Made by a program: the position numbers and the translations under genes
The notes under the pieces: generated by a model
The model's database searches: none
The model's input: the letters and a program-made list of their open reading frames with translations, nothing else
What the model was told of the DNA's origin: nothing
Source of the DNA: DUPH01 sp035449085
GTDB lineage: Bacteria > Verrucomicrobiota > Kiritimatiellia > RFP12 > UBA1067
NCBI GenBank assembly: GCA_035449085.1
Contig: DAOTKE010000001.1
Coordinates: 1 to 64,000 of the forward strand
Direction of reading: 5' to 3'
Length of the DNA stretch: 64,000 nucleotides
Part shown: positions 1 through 9,144 of the stretch, piece by piece
How positions within the stretch are numbered: the stretch's first letter is position 1
Layout: each line of letters begins with the position of its first letter

Positions 1-622
<622 letters not shown>

Positions 623-626
623 AGTA

Positions 627-662
627 GAAGTTAGGATTTGGATTTAGGAGTTAGGAGTCAGG
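627..662. repeat. Degenerate 7-base tandem repeat tract (GGAGTTA/GGAGTCA type)
   Basis: The tract just upstream of the ettA start is built from TTAGGAT, TTGGATT, TAGGAGT and TAGGAGTCAGG-like units with a period near seven. The same words in another order occur inside ileS at 62253-62310. No coding or promoter function is apparent. Confidence 0.6.
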
Positions 663-701
663 CTCACCGCCCGCAGAACGGGAACAAACGACAGGAAAAC
701 C

Positions 702-729
702 TTATCCACAGATTACACAGATTGAATCC
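702..729. repeat. CCACAGATTACACAGATT-type repeat
   Basis: Short repeated words (CACAGATT, ACACAGATT) lie in the 205-base spacer between the glycosidase end and ettA. Such tracts are common in spacers of many bacterial genomes. No gene is seen in 663-827. Confidence 0.45.
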
Positions 730-827
730 ATATCGGCGGAACGCTGCGCCATCTGCGGACAAAAACGTGAGGTTATAGGAAAGGCGTTGAAGACGGTGTG
801 GGGCATGACGATGGGGAGAGGCTCGCT

Positions 828-3152
828 CTATTTGGACTTGGGGGCTAGCGGCGTCAGCAGGTGCAGCTTGAAAGCGCAATCGGAACGGAAGGTGGGAACG
901 GGGACCGGAAGCCGTTTGTCATTGCTGCGTACATCGAAGCGACGCACCATTTTCCCGCTGCTGGTTTCATAGAACTCGACGCGATAAAGTCCCGGCGTGA
1001 GTCCGTCTAATGTCACGGTCAAATGCTCGCCCTTGGGCGGCTCTTCACCTTCGCGCGCAAAACGGACAGGATAGATATAGCCGCGGGCAGTATCTGGTGA
1101 AGCGGTGCATACCGCTTTGAAGCGGGCGGCCGCGGTCTTCTCGGCCTTCTCATCGGCGCTTATTGTCGCATCAATGAGGTGTGACGCCGGGTTACGCGGG
1201 TCAACACCCTCCAAGAAGGCGCGGACCGGCGGGTAACGCGAGTAGAGGTTATTTTCATCAATGACCTGCCACCACCAGAACATCGGGATGCCGGCCAGCG
1301 GCACGCAGGCGCCAGTCCAGATGGCGGCATGTTGTTCGATCATCAGATTTTCCAAACCGGTCGCCATGGCTGATCCGCCGAACTCGGTGATCATGATCGG
1401 TTTGTTATAGGCCGCACCAGCCTTGGCGGTTCCGACCACCAGATCAATGATGAACTCCGGCGTGTCGGGGTGACGGTTGTTGTAGGCGTCAAGCGGATTG
1501 AAGTCCATCTCCGCCATTTCGCAGAGTACGGGGTTCAGCAGCCGGTAGTCGTTGGAGACGTGGGCCGAGACCAAATGGCCGTAAACATCAATGCTCTTCA
1601 GATAGGCGCCGAGAATCCGGCACCATTCGACGACGGTGGGCTCGAAGTGGGTCTTATGGTGGGTTTCATGTCCGGTCAGGTTCAACTCGCTGCACAGCTC
1701 ATATCCGAACACTGCCGGTGCCCAACCCCAGCGGGCGTGTGTGTAACGACAGAAGCGGCGCTGCATCTCGATGGCACGCGCATCGCTGAAAAATTCAAGC
1801 GGAGCCTCTAGCCAGCCGCCGGGTGTTTTCTTGTTGTAGGGATGCAGATGCCACTCGGGATCGCTCCAGGTGCTGATGCGTCCGTGGTAGTTCAGCACCA
1901 GGTTGATGTAGATGCGGTGCTGCAAGGCCAGATCGATCACACGGTCCAACTCCCACGCGTTTCCCATGTGATAGTCATTGGCGCCATGGTAGCCACTGAT
2001 CCCTTCTGTCCATTCAAGGCCCAGCGACCAGGCGCTCATCCAGACTTCGGCCATGTTTTCGCCGGCATCCTGCATGCGTTGGAAGTAGCGGCGGTAGGCG
2101 GTCGTCCCCTCCTCCTGACGCAAGACCCAAGGGAACTTGTCATCCATACGCGCGTCGGTCGCCGAGCGTGTGTTGTGTCCGATCGGATAGAAAAGCGTTC
2201 CGTCATCGAACTCAAAATAGCGGCGGTCGGTGCGTGAGACGCGCACGAAACGCAGGGCGTCGGGCGCGGCCGGTGCCGCATCGAAGCTCAGGGCATTGGT
2301 GACCACCGTTTGGCCGAGCGCATCGCGCGCATAGAGCGTGACGGTGTGGACGCCCGGTTCGCGCGGGCAATAGCGCAGCCGCCACTCAGGCAGGCCGTCC
2401 GGTTCGACCGGTTGTCCGAGTTCATCCTCCAGGCGGTAGTGGGACAGGTAATAGAACGCATGGATCTCGTTGGTCGTGCCTGACGGGGTGACGATCCGTG
2501 CGCCGGCATCGATTTCCGTCGGATCAAACGGATTGGCATAACGGTCGGGCAAGGTGAAACCGGCCTCGAACAGGGCATAGGCACGCGGCACACGGCTCAG
2601 GGCGCGGGCCTTCGTGATGCGCGGGGCGTCGGTGGGCGGCTGCGTGTCGAGCGTGGCCGACACGAAGACGCACTTGCCGGTAAAGGCGGCGTCTGCGAAG
2701 ACGCGGAAGCCGACGGACTGCGGGTTCAATCGGACACGATGGTGCCAGCCTACCGAGTGTCCGGGAGTCTGCCATCCTTTTGCACCCGGTTGGAAGGGGA
2801 TCGTTAGGTCATTGGTGGCACCGGGTTTGAGATGCTCCGCGACCACATGTTGGTGCCAGAAGTCGTCGCGGTCTTTGAGCCAGACCAGTGCGCCGGAATA
2901 GGGTGGCGCGCCTTCCGGCCACACCAGGCTGATCCGCAATGACACTGCGGGCAACCACTGGGTCGGATGGGCCGTCGACAACGAAAAACTGTGCTCGCCG
3001 GGGAATGCGAGAGCCTGTTCGCAGGGCAAGCTCAGCGGCGAACCGTCACTTCCGGAAAGGTTCAACGGCACAGATTCGGCCGCCCCGGCAAACGCGGAGC
3101 AGACCAATAAGGCCAACATCCCCCCCAAGATGTTATTAGATTGGATTGGCAT
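828..3152 (-). CDS. Secreted GH5-like glycoside hydrolase with N-terminal DUF5060-like domain
   Basis: A protein of 774 residues if it starts at the ATG at 3152; a TTG six codons upstream is also open. The N-terminus (MPIQSNNILGGMLALLVCSA) is a signal peptide ending near FAGAAES. Residues about 30-300 look like beta-sandwich domains. A DUF5060-like stretch (FYPIGHNTRS and following) leads into a TIM-barrel with HRIYINLVLNYHG, the likely acid/base Glu near 488 (GYELCSELN) and the likely nucleophile Glu near 590 (MITEFGG), a layout typical of clan GH-A enzymes related to GH5. The substrate cannot be read from sequence; a plant or algal beta-glycan is an inference. It lies 30 bases downstream of the sugar isomerase-like gene on the same strand, so the two probably form a sugar-utilisation operon. 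No clear Shine-Dalgarno sequence precedes the start. Confidence 0.75.
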   Translation of the reverse strand: MPIQSNNILGGMLALLVCSAFAGAAESVPLNLSGSDGSPLSLPCEQALAFPGEHSFSLSTAHPTQWLPAVSLRISLVWPEGAPPYSGALVWLKDRDDFWHQHVVAEHLKPGATNDLTIPFQPGAKGWQTPGHSVGWHHRVRLNPQSVGFRVFADAAFTGKCVFVSATLDTQPPTDAPRITKARALSRVPRAYALFEAGFTLPDRYANPFDPTEIDAGARIVTPSGTTNEIHAFYYLSHYRLEDELGQPVEPDGLPEWRLRYCPREPGVHTVTLYARDALGQTVVTNALSFDAAPAAPDALRFVRVSRTDRRYFEFDDGTLFYPIGHNTRSATDARMDDKFPWVLRQEEGTTAYRRYFQRMQDAGENMAEVWMSAWSLGLEWTEGISGYHGANDYHMGNAWELDRVIDLALQHRIYINLVLNYHGRISTWSDPEWHLHPYNKKTPGGWLEAPLEFFSDARAIEMQRRFCRYTHARWGWAPAVFGYELCSELNLTGHETHHKTHFEPTVVEWCRILGAYLKSIDVYGHLVSAHVSNDYRLLNPVLCEMAEMDFNPLDAYNNRHPDTPEFIIDLVVGTAKAGAAYNKPIMITEFGGSAMATGLENLMIEQHAAIWTGACVPLAGIPMFWWWQVIDENNLYSRYPPVRAFLEGVDPRNPASHLIDATISADEKAEKTAAARFKAVCTASPDTARGYIYPVRFAREGEEPPKGEHLTVTLDGLTPGLYRVEFYETSSGKMVRRFDVRSNDKRLPVPVPTFRSDCAFKLHLLTPLAPKSK

Positions 3153-3182
3153 TTCTGTGACGGTCAACAATACGCGCCCGGG

Positions 3183-4076
3183 TTATCCGCGCGTGGCGTC
3201 CATGACGCCACGGAAATACCCGATCGATTCGGCGATCCCCAGCAGCGGATCGGCCATGTCTTTTTCGTATTCCAGGCTGCAGACGCCGCTGTACTTGACC
3301 TTGCGCAACGCACGCACAAACGCGGGCACGTCGATCTGGCCGCGCGGCATCTCAATGCCCCGGCCCTTCTTGGTCGGCTCGGTCACGTTCTTGATGTGAA
3401 TGTCGTGGACACGGTCGGCATAATTCAGCAGGGCATGGACGGGATCCTTGCCGTCGCGAAGCTGGTGACCGATATCGAGGCAAAGCCCCACACGCACATC
3501 CATGTCCCTGATGATCTCCATCGCGCTTTCTGCGGTGGGGAACAGCTCCGGCATATCGGGGCCGTGGTTGTGGATCGCGTACTTGATATCGTACTCTTTG
3601 ACCTTTTGATGGATGAGCGCCAGCAGTTCCGGCGAGGCGACTCGCTTTTTCTCAATCATCTTGAAAGGAACGCCGACCAACGTCTTAACGCCCACGCGTT
3701 TCGCGTAATCGAAGGCATTGTTGACTTCCTGCTCGCTGCCCATGTAGATCGGGCCTACGCCATATCCGGTGACGCCGGCGCTCTTGCAGGTCTCGTGGAA
3801 GGCCGCGATCTCCTCGTCGGTACTCTTCAGCGGCAGGTGGAAATCCTTGATGCACAGATAGTGGACATCGACGCGCTTCATCATCTCAAGCGTCTGGTCC
3901 AGCTTGAACTTGTGGAAAGTATATCCCGCGATGCCGAGGCGGAAAGTGTCCCCCGGCTTGTCGGTCGCCGGAGCGGCGGCCTGCGCATGGGCACGTTCCG
4001 TCAACAACACCGGCGTGCCAGCCGCCGCAGCCAAACCAAGACCCGCCTGTTTGAAGAATGAACGCCGAGTTGTCAT
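3183..4076 (-). CDS. Tat-exported sugar phosphate isomerase/epimerase-like TIM-barrel protein
   Basis: A 297-residue protein with a twin-arginine signal (TTRRSFFKQAGLGLAAAAG) followed by an AP-endonuclease-2/xylose-isomerase-like barrel. Recognisable elements include LGIAGYTFHKFKLDQTLEMM, a repeated His/Glu/Asp pattern (YAIHNHGPDMPELF, VGLCLDIGHQLRDG, DIHIKNVTE) and the closing strand GVCSLEYEKD, which would supply the divalent-metal ligands. The family isomerises or epimerises free or phosphorylated sugars; the real substrate is unknown. The start is supported by GGGAGG upstream of the ATG. It follows tRNA-Gly on the same strand and precedes the glycosidase gene. Export by Tat suggests a periplasmic enzyme folded with its metal. 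Confidence 0.82.
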   Translation of the reverse strand: MTTRRSFFKQAGLGLAAAAGTPVLLTERAHAQAAAPATDKPGDTFRLGIAGYTFHKFKLDQTLEMMKRVDVHYLCIKDFHLPLKSTDEEIAAFHETCKSAGVTGYGVGPIYMGSEQEVNNAFDYAKRVGVKTLVGVPFKMIEKKRVASPELLALIHQKVKEYDIKYAIHNHGPDMPELFPTAESAMEIIRDMDVRVGLCLDIGHQLRDGKDPVHALLNYADRVHDIHIKNVTEPTKKGRGIEMPRGQIDVPAFVRALRKVKYSGVCSLEYEKDMADPLLGIAESIGYFRGVMDATRG

Positions 4077-4159
4077 CCGAAACCTCCCATATGGCTAGAA
4101 CAGCCCAGAAAACAATGCCGCGTGCACCTTCCCCGGCGCACACCGTGTGCCTAAAAAAA

Positions 4160-4233
4160 TGGAGCGGGCGATGGGAATCGAACCCACGTAAGAAGCTTGG
4201 GAAGCTCCTATTCTGCCATTGAATTACGCCCGC
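4160..4233 (-). tRNA. tRNA-Gly(CCC)
   Basis: Reading the minus strand, the gene starts GCGGGCG and ends CGCCCGCTCCA with CCA encoded. The acceptor pairs fully, the D arm contains TTCAATGGCAGAA, the anticodon loop is TTCCCAA between GGAGC and GCTTC, and the T arm contains GGGTTCGATTCCC. The anticodon is CCC. Length is 74 bases including CCA. Confidence 0.95.
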
Positions 4234-4248
4234 AGAAATGATGAAGAC

Positions 4249-4276
4249 AATGTACCAAATTTTTGCGGACGGTCAA
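4249..4276 (-). promoter_or_regulatory. Sigma-70 type promoter of tRNA-Gly
   Basis: On the minus strand TTGACC (4276-4271) and TACATT (4254-4249) are 16 bases apart, which would start transcription about nine bases before the tRNA. Confidence 0.6.
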
Positions 4277-4337
4277 AGGCGATTTTTCAAATAAGAAAAA
4301 GGCGCATCCCCAGTTCACTGATTTCTGTTTGCCGGCT

Positions 4338-4384
4338 TCGGGATGGGAAGGCCGGAAACCGGCGAATGCCGGCAAGCATCCCGA
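4338..4384. other. Nested inverted repeat in the tRNA-Gly / passenger-gene spacer
   Basis: TCGGGATG (4338-4345) pairs with CATCCCGA (4377-4384) and encloses GCCGG-AAA-CCGGC (4351-4363) and the palindrome TGCCGGCA (4367-4374). The 446-base spacer 4234-4679 otherwise holds only the two promoters. The function is unknown; there is no T-run to make it a simple terminator. Confidence 0.35.
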
Positions 4385-4520
4385 TCAGCTTTCAAGTTAT
4401 GGACGAGATGACGAAGACACCTGGCCGGACTAAATCATCATCCTGATCTTAATCGGCCCCGCAGGCAAAGGCCTGGCGTCATGCGTTAAATTTAAGATGC
4501 GTCGGCCCTGACGCGTCGGT

Positions 4521-4549
4521 TTGACCAAAGGTATGGGGCCGCGTATAAT
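4521..4549 (+). promoter_or_regulatory. Sigma-70 promoter of the passenger-repeat gene
   Basis: TTGACC (4521-4526) and a perfect TATAAT (4544-4549) are spaced by 17 bases. This implies an untranslated leader of about 130 bases before the ATG at 4689. Confidence 0.75.
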
Positions 4550-4688
4550 GGGAGGCAAATGTTAGCGAGTGTTTGACCTAAGTGGATGGTCTGTTTTCCT
4601 GCGTAGAGTGACGAAGAGGGGCGGGCCGGGAAAAACGGCTCGCATCAACGGGATCATTCCCTCGTCTGAAAAGTGAAAGGTGCTTAAC

Positions 4689-5375
4689 ATGAGGAAGACG
4701 TTAGTTTTCGTGTGCGCGTGCATGGCGTGTTCTGCGGCGTTCGCAGATACGGTCGACCCGGAGTACCGGGTGCAGTGGCTGACCTCCGTGACGGAGGGTT
4801 ATTACAATGCCGCCGAAAACTGGACGGGCGGAGAGGTGCCGGCAAACGGAATCGACGGGAAGTACGGCTACATCAACTTTCAGGCCAACGATGTGACGGT
4901 CAAAGCGCCCGCAGAGGGCCTCGTCGAGAACTCGGGGTCGATCTTCCTTGGCACTGGCAGCGGTACGCATACGCTCACGCTTGATACGCGCGGCACCTAC
5001 TGGGAGAAAACGGGCGTTCTACCAATGACTGGTGGGGGTCGCCGTTTGCCGCGAATCTCACGGGCGCGCATGTCTTTAACTTCGAGAGCCTTTCCAAGGA
5101 GGCGAACGCGGACCGCGTCTGGCGTTTCGACGACGCGCTCTTCACATGGAAGTCGACGGGGACAACGAAACAGGAGTTCGACCTCTGGTGCGGGACACTT
5201 GATTTCGGCAAACCGCTTTACCTTGGGTCAAATGGCGGCGCAGTCGACTTCACCATCCATCCGGAGGCGACGCTCAGCAGTACGGCCGCGTTCCAGCAGC
5301 GCGGTAATGCCGCCACGCACACCACGTTTCTGGGGGGGCACCACTCGCTCTATGGCATCTATCTCAAAGACTTGA
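4689..5375 (+). CDS. Secreted passenger-repeat protein, 5' part (frameshifted from 5372-8743)
   Basis: The ATG at 4689 follows AAAGGTG and encodes a clear signal peptide (MRKTLVFVCACMACSAAFAD) and the start of a secreted domain (YYNAAENWTGGEVPANG). After about residue 107 the reading becomes Arg/Ser-rich and ceases to look like protein. The natural sequence continues in the frame one base earlier (NDWWGSPFAANLTGAHVFNF from about 5024), which is open with no ATG, GTG or TTG until 5372. Adding one A to the AAAA run at 5007-5010 joins the two frames as WEKNGRSTNDWW. This entry is therefore the first piece of one gene spanning 4689-8743, about 1,350 residues. The cause is either a base-calling error or real homopolymer contraction. 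The meaningful part ends near 5010. Confidence 0.8.
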   Translation: MRKTLVFVCACMACSAAFADTVDPEYRVQWLTSVTEGYYNAAENWTGGEVPANGIDGKYGYINFQANDVTVKAPAEGLVENSGSIFLGTGSGTHTLTLDTRGTYWEKTGVLPMTGGGRRLPRISRARMSLTSRAFPRRRTRTASGVSTTRSSHGSRRGQRNRSSTSGAGHLISANRFTLGQMAAQSTSPSIRRRRSAVRPRSSSAVMPPRTPRFWGGTTRSMASISKT

Positions 5376-8300
5376 ACGCCCACGACGGCCGCACCTGGAT
5401 GCATATCACCAATGACGCGGTGGTTGTTTCGCGGAACGGGCTTTTTCTCGGACACCGCACCTATCAGAACAGCTTGGGACAGTCAGTCGGTCTATTGGAT
5501 CTCACCTGTACCGCGCGCATGGAAGTCACGAACAATGTGGTGCTCGGTGCGGGCCGCATGGGCGACACTTACGTCAATCTGTGCAACGAGGGCCGCATTG
5601 ACATCCGCGACAACGCATCGTTCTATTCGCACAATAACGTCAACTTCGGGAACACGCAATGCTCCACCGGCGTTGTGACGGTGGCTGGCCACGGCTCCTT
5701 CTCCGGCGCGGTCAATTTCTACATGGGGATGTCCTCGAACGCTGTGGGGCGTCTCGTGGTGCAGGACGATGCCTCAGTGTATTGCGGCGGTGTGCTCTAC
5801 ATGGGGAATGCGAAGCAGGCGCAGGGGTTTGTCATGCTCAAGGACCGCGCCACGCTTTCAATCAGTCCCGTCATCGGCAACTGGCTGTGTCTGGCGCCCA
5901 ACCAACAGGACGCCCATGGCCGCTTTGAGGCGACGGACGACGCGGTGGTGACGCTCGGCAATGCGTCCTCGGTCGAGATGACGATGGGGGGCACCTCGCG
6001 CGCGGAACTCATCCTTTCGGGCAACGCGCAATGGCTTGGCGGCACGGAAACAGCCGTCACGAACAAGAGCACGATCGTCGGGAACACGTCCGTCTCGCTT
6101 TCTTCCAACGCGCGTCTTTCCGTACGCGCCGTGTACGGCGGCTCGCCCGAGGATGGCTCGCCGGTGATGACGTTCACGGCGGACGGCGGCACGCTCACTT
6201 TTTCCGGCAATTCCATGCCGCCGGTTCCGTTCATGAGCGGGTGTGTGGCAAGGCTCGGCGCGAACGGCCTGACGGTCGATTCGAAGGGCTTTGCCATGAC
6301 GTTCGATCAAGCGTTCACGGCGGTGGAAGGCGCCGCGTCCGCGACCTTCACGAAGACCGGTCATGGCACGCTCACGGTGACGCGTAACTCCTCGCACCCG
6401 CGGACCGTCCTCGCGCAGGGCGCGCTCGCATTCGTGAATGCCGACTCGCGCTTCGGCAATGTGCTCGAAATCGCCGAAGGCGCGCGTCTTGTGCTCGCGG
6501 ATCCCTCGGCGTCCATTGCGGCGGACGCGATCACCTTTGAGGGTGACCTGCTGATCGACGTGCCGCCGGACTACACGCTCGATGCGATGCACGCAATCCT
6601 CGTGCTCGAGACGGCGCTTACAGCGGAGCAGTTGGCGAAAATTGCGGTGGGCAATCCGGCGAAAGGGCGGAACTATGCGTTCACCCTGAGCGAGGACGGG
6701 CGGACCGTGAGCGTGACGGTGACCGCGGCGACCGCGGGTGCCTATACCTGGAGCGCCGGAACGGGGGCTTGGCATGTCTCCGACAACTGGACGCCGACGG
6801 GCGTGCCCACGCACAACGACGTGGCTACGGTGGCCTCGGGGGCCGAGATCGTGATGGACGCGGCGGGTATGGTGGGCTCGCTCGCCGTGGAGGGGACGGC
6901 CCCTGTGGCGGTCTCGGGCGATGAGACGCTTTACGTGGCGGAAAATATCTCCGTGGTTGCGGATGGTTCGCTCACGGTCTCCGCGCCGGTACGCAGCGCG
7001 TTGACGCTGGTGAAGGACGGCTCCGGCACGCTCACGTTGGCCGGCGCCAATCAGGCGACGATGTCCGGAGACTGGAGGCTCAACCGCGGCGTGACGGCGT
7101 TTGCCTCGGCTGCGGCGCTTGGCGCGGACTCTTCCAGCGACTCCGCGATCACGATCAGCAATTGCACGTTCCGCTACACGGGAGAGGCGGCGTCTATCCT
7201 GCGTCCGCTGCGCATCGCGGGCGACTACTGCGCGGTGCTGGACATCGTGGGCGACCTCACGTTCAACGGTGTGCAGGTCAACTATGACAACACGTCCGGC
7301 GGCGGCATCGTGAAGACGGGCGCGGGCACCCTGACGCTCAACGTGCCCGCAGGCACGACCTCCCTTTCCGTGCGCGGCGCGACGGGGCGCGGGAGCAATC
7401 AGGACGTGAGCGGTACGTTCGCGCCGTCGAACGGCGAGGTCTCGAACTGGAATGGTTTGGGACAGTTCTCGGTCTTGGATGGCAAGGTGCTTATCCAGGG
7501 GAAAGGCAAGAGTGCCTCCACCGTGAGGCAGAAGCACCACGGTTCCGTTGGCGGTAGCGGCTGGAACACCACCGTGGCGCCGGAGCTTTACCTGAAGGAT
7601 GTCACCTGCGAGATGGGTAGCGGCAGCGGGTTCCACACCCTCATGGACGTGCAGATCAAGCAGGGGAGCCCTGCCTCGAAGCTGATTCTTGACAACGCGA
7701 ACCTCACGGCGAACGGCCTCTACGTCGGTCACAGCAAACTGAGCGGCAACACCGACACGCCGAAACCGTTGCTCGCGATCACGAACAGTACACTGGACAT
7801 CACTTGGCAGTTTACGGCGCCGAACAATAGCGGCATGGAGCCGGTGATTCGTATCGGCCCGGGGGGACTGTTGCGTCGCGCCAGCTCCACGGTGGCAGGC
7901 GGTGTGATGTTCAACCACAAGCTGGACGTGCGCGTGGAGGACGGCGGCGCGATCGAAGTGGCCTCGCCGCAGAACCTCTATCTGGGTAGTAGCGCTGCGG
8001 GCGATCTGGTTCTCGCAAACGGCGGGGGCATGAAGGTGCACCGCTTCCTCGCGCGCAATGGCGGCACGACGGCGGCGGTCGCGTTCGATGGTGGCTATGC
8101 GCAGTTCACGCTGAACGGCGGCATCTCGACGGTGGTGAATCCCGCGACGACCTGTTTCCGCGCTGATGCGGGCGGTGGTGAACTTGTGGCCGCGGCGGGT
8201 GTTTCCCATGCCCTTGCGATTCCGCTACGTGGTACGGGCAGCTTCACAAAAACCGGGGCGGGCACACTCGTGTTCACAAATGACCTGAACGTTACAGTGG

Positions 8301-8743
8301 TGGACAATGTGCCTGTCTACTCGGAGTTGGACTCGACGACGGTGAAGATCGCGAACGGTGGCGGTCTCAAGATCGCCGAGGGTACTGTGCGGTGTGTCGC
8401 GGGCACGACGGACGCCGCCAGCCGCTTTTCCGGCACGGGTACGCTCTCGGGCGCTTTCGGCACGCTCACACTCGATGTCGACGCAAACGCGACGAACGGC
8501 CTCACGTTCGCGGATCTCACGGCCGTGCAAGTGGTCGTCGACTTCGGGCGCACGGCCGCGAGCCCCGTTCCGGCAGGCGGCAGCGCGGTCGTCGCGAAGA
8601 TCGGGGCAGGCACCTCGTTCACGGGTATGGGCTGGAAGGGTGTGAATCTCGGCTCCGACAGGGTGGCGGAGTTCCGGTGCGATGCGAATGGCGTCGTCAC
8701 GGCGCATTTCCGCAGCACCGGCCTCGCGATGTATATCCGTTGA
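5372..8743 (+). CDS. Secreted autotransporter-passenger-like beta-helix protein, main part
   Basis: The coded frame really begins near 5011, not at the TTG at 5372; the upstream 350 bases in this frame read as protein but have no start codon. The product is a long beta-rich protein full of Thr, Gly, Ala and Asn, with passenger-associated transport repeats such as VKDGSGTLTLAGANQ, VKTGAGTLTLNVPAG and FTKTGAGTLVFTNDLN, and a second domain opening with YTWSAGTGAWHVSDNWTPTG, the stretch that usually opens such modules. No beta-barrel follows. The protein ends NGVVTAHFRSTGLAMYIR, similar to the tail of the protein at 34920-37040. It is likely exported to the cell surface; its role in adhesion or glycan binding is unknown. 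A strong hairpin follows at 8877-8912. Confidence 0.8.
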   Translation: MNAHDGRTWMHITNDAVVVSRNGLFLGHRTYQNSLGQSVGLLDLTCTARMEVTNNVVLGAGRMGDTYVNLCNEGRIDIRDNASFYSHNNVNFGNTQCSTGVVTVAGHGSFSGAVNFYMGMSSNAVGRLVVQDDASVYCGGVLYMGNAKQAQGFVMLKDRATLSISPVIGNWLCLAPNQQDAHGRFEATDDAVVTLGNASSVEMTMGGTSRAELILSGNAQWLGGTETAVTNKSTIVGNTSVSLSSNARLSVRAVYGGSPEDGSPVMTFTADGGTLTFSGNSMPPVPFMSGCVARLGANGLTVDSKGFAMTFDQAFTAVEGAASATFTKTGHGTLTVTRNSSHPRTVLAQGALAFVNADSRFGNVLEIAEGARLVLADPSASIAADAITFEGDLLIDVPPDYTLDAMHAILVLETALTAEQLAKIAVGNPAKGRNYAFTLSEDGRTVSVTVTAATAGAYTWSAGTGAWHVSDNWTPTGVPTHNDVATVASGAEIVMDAAGMVGSLAVEGTAPVAVSGDETLYVAENISVVADGSLTVSAPVRSALTLVKDGSGTLTLAGANQATMSGDWRLNRGVTAFASAAALGADSSSDSAITISNCTFRYTGEAASILRPLRIAGDYCAVLDIVGDLTFNGVQVNYDNTSGGGIVKTGAGTLTLNVPAGTTSLSVRGATGRGSNQDVSGTFAPSNGEVSNWNGLGQFSVLDGKVLIQGKGKSASTVRQKHHGSVGGSGWNTTVAPELYLKDVTCEMGSGSGFHTLMDVQIKQGSPASKLILDNANLTANGLYVGHSKLSGNTDTPKPLLAITNSTLDITWQFTAPNNSGMEPVIRIGPGGLLRRASSTVAGGVMFNHKLDVRVEDGGAIEVASPQNLYLGSSAAGDLVLANGGGMKVHRFLARNGGTTAAVAFDGGYAQFTLNGGISTVVNPATTCFRADAGGGELVAAAGVSHALAIPLRGTGSFTKTGAGTLVFTNDLNVTVVDNVPVYSELDSTTVKIANGGGLKIAEGTVRCVAGTTDAASRFSGTGTLSGAFGTLTLDVDANATNGLTFADLTAVQVVVDFGRTAASPVPAGGSAVVAKIGAGTSFTGMGWKGVNLGSDRVAEFRCDANGVVTAHFRSTGLAMYIR

Positions 8744-8876
8744 GAAAAAGGCGCGTCATGGGCGGCTTGCCCATGCCGGGGGGTTGGTTCTTTCGGGTGA
8801 GTGGCAGGGGCGTCTTGCTCATGATGTTCACAGGCGTGGCGCCCGGACATACACAAGACAATAGGCTCTGTGAGCG

Positions 8877-8918
8877 ACGGAGGGTGGATGGGGTTGCCGA
8901 TCCACCCTCCGTATCTTT
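8877..8918 (+). terminator. Hairpin terminator after the passenger-repeat gene
   Basis: A perfect 13-base stem, ACGGAGGGTGGAT (8877-8889) with ATCCACCCTCCGT (8900-8912), is followed by a modest T-rich stretch (ATCTTTCTT). The rest of the spacer 8744-9094 shows no gene. Confidence 0.65.
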
Positions 8919-9094
8919 CTTCGCCCAACGGGTCCCCTTTTGAGATTTGGAGAGGTGCCCAGGCAAAAAAAGGCCGACCATAAACTATTTTTGGGGTGTT
9001 TTTTTCTGATGGCGGTCGGGAAAAATCTATGTAACATCTTGATAAAAGCCAATTTATGATTAATTTTCAGGGTGTGTCAAAACGTGATTTGCTA

Positions 9095-9123
9095 TTGACT
9101 TGTGGTGGGGAAAAGTGTTGAAT
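9095..9123 (+). promoter_or_regulatory. Promoter of the division/cell-wall cluster
   Basis: TTGACT (9095-9100) and TTGAAT (9118-9123) are 17 bases apart. The -10 element lies inside the 10-base repeats at 9111-9140, so a protein bound there would block RNA polymerase. Confidence 0.55.
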
Positions 9124-9140
9124 GGTGTCAAAAAGGGTCA
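9111..9140 (+). promoter_or_regulatory. Candidate MraZ operator: three 10-base direct repeats
   Basis: AAAAGTGTTG, AATGGTGTCA and AAAAGGGTCA follow one another with an exact period of ten just upstream of the mraZ start. MraZ is known to bind tandem GTG-containing boxes with a period of about ten upstream of its own gene and to repress the cluster. The match to that arrangement is seen; binding is inferred. Confidence 0.55.
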
Positions 9141-9144
9141 AGGT

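Noticed and set aside
5001..5035. Programmed -1 ribosomal frameshift at the first break
   Set aside because: The codons GAG AAA ACG do not form a heptamer that allows tRNA re-pairing, and GGC GGG GCA at the other break does not either. A one-base change in the DNA or reads explains both better.
5858..8209. 783-codon minus-strand frame opposite the first passenger-repeat gene
   Set aside because: Arg/His-rich antisense shadow; the plus strand carries passenger repeats and a signal peptide.
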